Shown here one piece after another: positions 59,773 to 64,000 of a DNA stretch of 64,000 nucleotides. Below the pieces are notes generated by a model that made no database searches, had not been told where the DNA came from, and worked only from the letters and a program-made list of their open reading frames with translations. Each line of letters opens with the position of its first letter. The stretch's first letter is position 1. The translations under genes and the position numbers were made by a program. The DNA comes from Alviniconcha marisindica (Eukaryota; Mollusca; Gastropoda; Provannidae), in NCBI GenBank assembly GCA_018857735.1, contig JABMCL010003640.1, forward strand, positions 930,001 to 994,000. The letters run 5' to 3'.

Positions 59773-60191
59773 GAGAGGTCAGCAGCCTACAACACAGCAC
59801 TACACACCGCAGTTGAATATCAAGCTAGTGAAACAGACTGAACATAGGCGTTACTATCTTTAAACATAGCTCATAGTTTATCACGTGAATCTTGAATCTT
59901 GACTGTGAATCCTGTCAAAACACCAAGCACTAACACCTTTTCGACCGGTTCAAATCTTGCAATGTCTCTGTTTTCATGTGAAGATGTAGAATTACACAAA
60001 TTTTCGGCCTGCACTCTCATGCACAGGTATTCTACCCACCTTAATTGGACTGCACAACTCTTAGCACATGATTCAGACTAGTTTCACCACAAAATAATAT
60101 CCTCGAGTTACGCCCACATCAGCACAACAACCCCGCGAGCCGAATCTCACGACCTGCTCACCATCCGCCATCTTGTCGGGATATTTTTTTT

Positions 60192-61217
<1,026 letters not shown>

Positions 61218-61221
<4 letters not shown>

Positions 61222-61931
61222 CGGGTTTGTTTGATAGTATGCTTGTTTGTTAACGTTTTCTTTGTGTTTCCTTTTGATCTTCTTCCTTCGGAGTGCATTA
61301 CTGATTGTATCTATCTATGCTCATCTACCTGTCTTCCTCCGTCAGTGGAGTACGGCGGACGCAGAAATTAAGGTAGACTCTGTTGGAACCCAGAATGACA
61401 AAGGTTCTCCCACACTCTCAGCACCGCTTTCCGGCACCTTCCTCCAAGGAAGGATGTCGTAAACCAGTGCTTGGAGTTTGAGGTTCTCCCGCTAAAGCCT
61501 GAGGCATGTCAGAATATGGAAATTATTATAATTATTGCCTGAACGGCAATGCTGAGGATAGTTTGCTTGATATGCTGAGCTCCTAAAACTGATGTAACTT
61601 TAGACCGATGTAATGGAAGCGTGGTGTGGAGTAAAGGAAGCAGGTTGGAAACATGAATGAAGAGTCGCAAATCAGAGGTTGCTATAACATAACTTTTATT
61701 TACGCCAAACAGGAAACAGTGTCTGTGTTGGAAAAACACACAAGCAAACCAAATATTTAGAAAATGAAAGCAAAAGCAAAGGCTAAACAACAGCACTTAT
61801 CTCATAAATACAGTATAACCATGTAGTTTACCTGTATACATGCTGGAAATGTAACAAAATGATTAATAATCAAGTACATAAAATGTGTTCATGACTTGCA
61901 CTCAAAACCAGTATCTCACAGTGTCGCAGTG
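61218..61931. other. No gene recognised
   Basis: Unique-looking sequence with short frames that do not resemble any family I know. Confidence 0.5.
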
Positions 61932-62187
61932 ATTGATACTGGCCGTGTCTTGTACTGATACTTACTGTGACACTGCGAGCCTTCATTATTTAATTGATAC
62001 TGCTGTGTTTGATACAAACACAGCAGTATCAATTAAATAATGAAGGCTCGCAGTGTCATACAAACACAGCAGTATCAATTAAATAATGAAGGCTCGCAGT
62101 GTCATACAAACACAGCAGTATCAATTAAATAATGAAGGCTCGCAGTGTCACAGTAAGTATCAGTACAAGACACGGCCAGTATCAATT
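61932..62187. repeat. Tight palindrome with an internal triplicated arm
   Basis: The left arm at 61932-62011 (GATACTGGCCGTGTCTTGTA, ATTTAATTGATACTGCTGTG) is perfectly inverted on the right, separated only by ATA. On the right, the inner 47 bp (AAACACAGCAGTATCAATTA, AATAATGAAGGCTCGCAGTG, TCATAC) occurs three times in tandem before the outer part CACAGTAAGTATCAGTACAA. No mismatches are visible in the arms. Confidence 0.92.
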
Positions 62188-63310
62188 AACCAACGAAGGC
62201 AAACTGACCATATAACCAGTATATAATAGTATGCAATAAAGTAACACAGTGAAAAATACAGATTACCAAGATTACTCTTAACTAAACAGTAAGAGTGAGA
62301 TAATCGTTACAGCAGTTCCACTTAAGCACACAAAGAGACGGACAGTGTGGCACTTGGGACCGGCCGCTCCAGCCTCGTTACTCAACGCGTGTACAAACAG
62401 GCTACAGCATGTCACTGTTACTGACTAGCAGAGCATATCCGTGAACAATTAAGGATGGGTAGCGCATCAAAAAATCGAAGCCGCGGATCTGGCTGCAGCT
62501 GTCAGTGAACAGAGACAAAGACGCTGCGCATGACCTAATAGCTCCTACTGACGCGCATCACCGGCCAGTTTGGGTATTTACACACAAAAATACGCGGACA
62601 GGACTTTCAAGCTAAGCAGAGTGAAAGTCTGAGCGCCCAAGATCCGGCCATACAAAAGCCGGATCAAAAGAAAAATAAAGTGTCTCACAGTTCATACAAT
62701 CACCCCTATGCATTTAACCATATTCAACGCTTAAAATGAACATTCGACAACTATGAAGTCAACAGCTTCAAAGTGTCAGCCAAGACATCCACCGATTTCA
62801 TGCAGAAAAATAGAACGGTAGGAAACAAGTTATCCCGCGCACAGATCTGCACGGCCACACAAAGGAACCATACTTTAGATGGATAACTTAGCATCGGCAA
62901 AGCATCACTCAATCTGAACATCCAACAATGGCAACATAACATACTAGCTACGTATCGGCTAAACAGGGTTAGCTGCATACATGTTAGAAGCATTAGTCAC
63001 TTTGTGGCGTAAAGGCTGGAACTTTGAATACACAAAAATCAAGGTACGTTGTGAACATGGTAACATACATCATTTACATCAATAAGAAACTATAGAATAA
63101 CAAGCCATAGAAAAATAACTACTTACAGGCTCTCCCCTGAATCAGACGCATTGGTGCCCATACAGGCAGCAGTTCAATCTAAGCGACGACCTGCTTCTGC
63201 GGGGACACTGGGGAAAGAGGACGCGGCGGTGATGATGATGATGATGTGGAGCTTAATGTCCTCGGATTTCGGTTGACATATTAGGGACAAACTGTGACCA
63301 ATGCGTAAGC
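62188..63310. other. No gene recognised
   Basis: Unrecognised sequence. A short minus frame at 62751-62993 has no known motif. Confidence 0.5.
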
Positions 63311-63317
63311 AAGGTTC

Positions 63318-63420
63318 ATTGTTGCTTTACGTCCACAGAAACCATAAGGCTCATTAGGACGGGGAGCCCAGGACGGCCACCTCGACTCCCACACAGCTCC
63401 TGAACTCTGAGGACGCGGAG
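63318..63420 (-). mobile_element. SINE A variant, 3' fragment
   Basis: TTTACGTCCACAGAAACCAT and CTCATTAGGACGGGGAGCCC share the 3' end of SINE A but continue into GGACGGCCACCTCGACTCCC, the variant also found at 24625-24720. Confidence 0.65.
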
Positions 63421-63744
63421 GTAAGTAAGTAACCATGGCGCTTAACGTCCACAGAAACCATAAGGCTTATTAGGGACGGGGAGAAGGGCGGGGGGGGGGG
63501 GGGGGGGGGGGGAGAGGGAGATTATATACCTATCGCTACACTGTCACAACCAGAATGATTCCTGCATTAAGATGGGCAGCGATGGGAGCCATTTTAATGT
63601 TTCAGATGAAAGTGATGGACAAAATCACAAGACAGTATCCACAAACCACAACCTTTTTGAAGAGAAAGGAGAGCCAAAGCGGTATCGAACCGATGTCCTT
63701 CCATTTACCAGCCTAACGCCTTACCGTTAGGCCAAACCGGCTCG
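63421..63744 (-). mobile_element. tRNA-derived SINE, family A, full-length
   Basis: The minus-strand head begins GAGCCGGTTTGGCCTAACGG (63744 downward) with box B GGTTCGATACC, and the tail ends in (TTAC)n at 63421-63433. The body matches the copy at 21016-21341 except for a G-run (63494-63511). Two near-complete copies about 42 kb apart confirm the unit boundaries. Confidence 0.85.
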
Positions 63745-64000
63745 CGGACGGGCTCAGCGCGCAAGTTTTAACACTCTGGATAATGAGGGCCATAAAACTC
63801 CCACCCAATCAAAAAAGAGAAAGGACAACAGGAAAAAAGAAGAAAAAGAAAAAAAGTTGGAGGGTCATGGCACAGTGCACTCGGTTACACTGAAACCACT
63901 GGCTAGAGTAATTTAAGTGAAATTGACCTCTCCTCATACCACTTAGGCCAGTCCCACTAAGAATCGTCTAAAAGTGGACCACACACACACACAAAAAAGG
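63745..64000. other. Window end, no gene recognised
   Basis: A-rich sequence. GAATCGTCTAAAAGTGG near 63961 loosely resembles an end of the MITE-like element at 11705-12105. Confidence 0.4.

Larger units (their letters stand above)
54386..60191 (-). mobile_element. Nearly full-length two-ORF non-LTR retrotransposon (dead)
   Basis: Minus-strand order: 5' UTR with CAAGATGGCGGATGG (about 60165-60178), ORF1 (about 59740-58770), an EEP endonuclease (SFYRQPS and FGDFN, about 57540-57420), and reverse transcriptase with VPQGSVLGP (about 55960-55990) and FADDTSVS (about 55870-55890). The C-terminal part (55765-55009) has YKSFILPQFDYADIVWDN, STTQLWNTLPQTIQ and, at about 54920-55010, CSCGYTAETSEHFLLHCP. 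It is bounded by 13-bp duplications TCAGGGCGTTAAT. ORF2 is broken by many stops and frameshifts. The 3' end is AT-rich (AATAAATAAAAAATTAAACC). Domain order fits the CR1/Jockey group; the exact clade is uncertain. Confidence 0.88.

Overview
The window is animal nuclear DNA: spliced genes with GT-AG introns, low gene density, very long (GT)n/(CA)n, (CT)n and (AT)n microsatellites, tRNA-derived SINEs, MITEs and non-LTR retrotransposons. The C-type lectin architecture, the SINE tails ending in short TTAC repeats, and a protein clearly homologous to vertebrate FBXO41 but far longer all suggest a lophotrochozoan, most likely a gastropod or other mollusc. I cannot name the species.

Left half (about 1-40400, + strand): one gene fills it. 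I reconstruct 16 coding exons (3409 to 38929) of an FBXO41-type F-box protein. From the N-terminus it has a C2H2 zinc finger, long coiled coils, a very large low-complexity centre, an F-box, and the FBXO41 C-terminal leucine-rich-repeat-like region. All junctions agree in phase, and the sum is 2281 residues, against roughly 875 in the human protein as I remember it. The only break is one surplus base in exon 7, probably in the A-run at 18364-18368. A candidate promoter patch with adjoining CRE and ETS-type motifs lies at 1607-1621.

The most unusual pattern is in this gene's introns. Many of the tandem arrays begin at exon edges and carry the splice signal with them. Intron 11 repeats the 3' half of exon 11 plus its donor about 16 times. 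Intron 14 repeats the last codons of exon 14 plus the donor 13 times, and the first three extra donors are in frame. Intron 13 repeats its donor four times, and intron 2 holds a second copy of the exon 2 end. Exon 10 has a decayed upstream duplicate. Intron 12 is a 2.6-kb array in which each unit looks like a branch point, polypyrimidine tract and CAG. The stop codon itself lies in the first unit of a 3'-UTR array that carries 11 AATAAA hexamers.

Right half (about 40400-64000): mostly mobile DNA around a minus-strand, three-exon secreted PAN-like/C-type lectin gene (54035 to 50508). A roughly 1.5-kb segment containing its last exon is duplicated as a decayed copy (42655-44165). The comparison shows a 486-bp Harbinger-like MITE with a 3-bp TTA target duplication and a matching empty site. 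A 5' truncated non-LTR element with a C-terminal zinc-finger motif lies at 46625-48662. A nearly complete two-ORF non-LTR element (54386-60191) is flanked by a 13-bp target duplication, and its ORF1 is broken by an 8 x 14-bp array. Two SINE families, a foldback MITE family with solo arms, a tight palindrome at 61932-62187 and a 380-bp GT tract complete the window.
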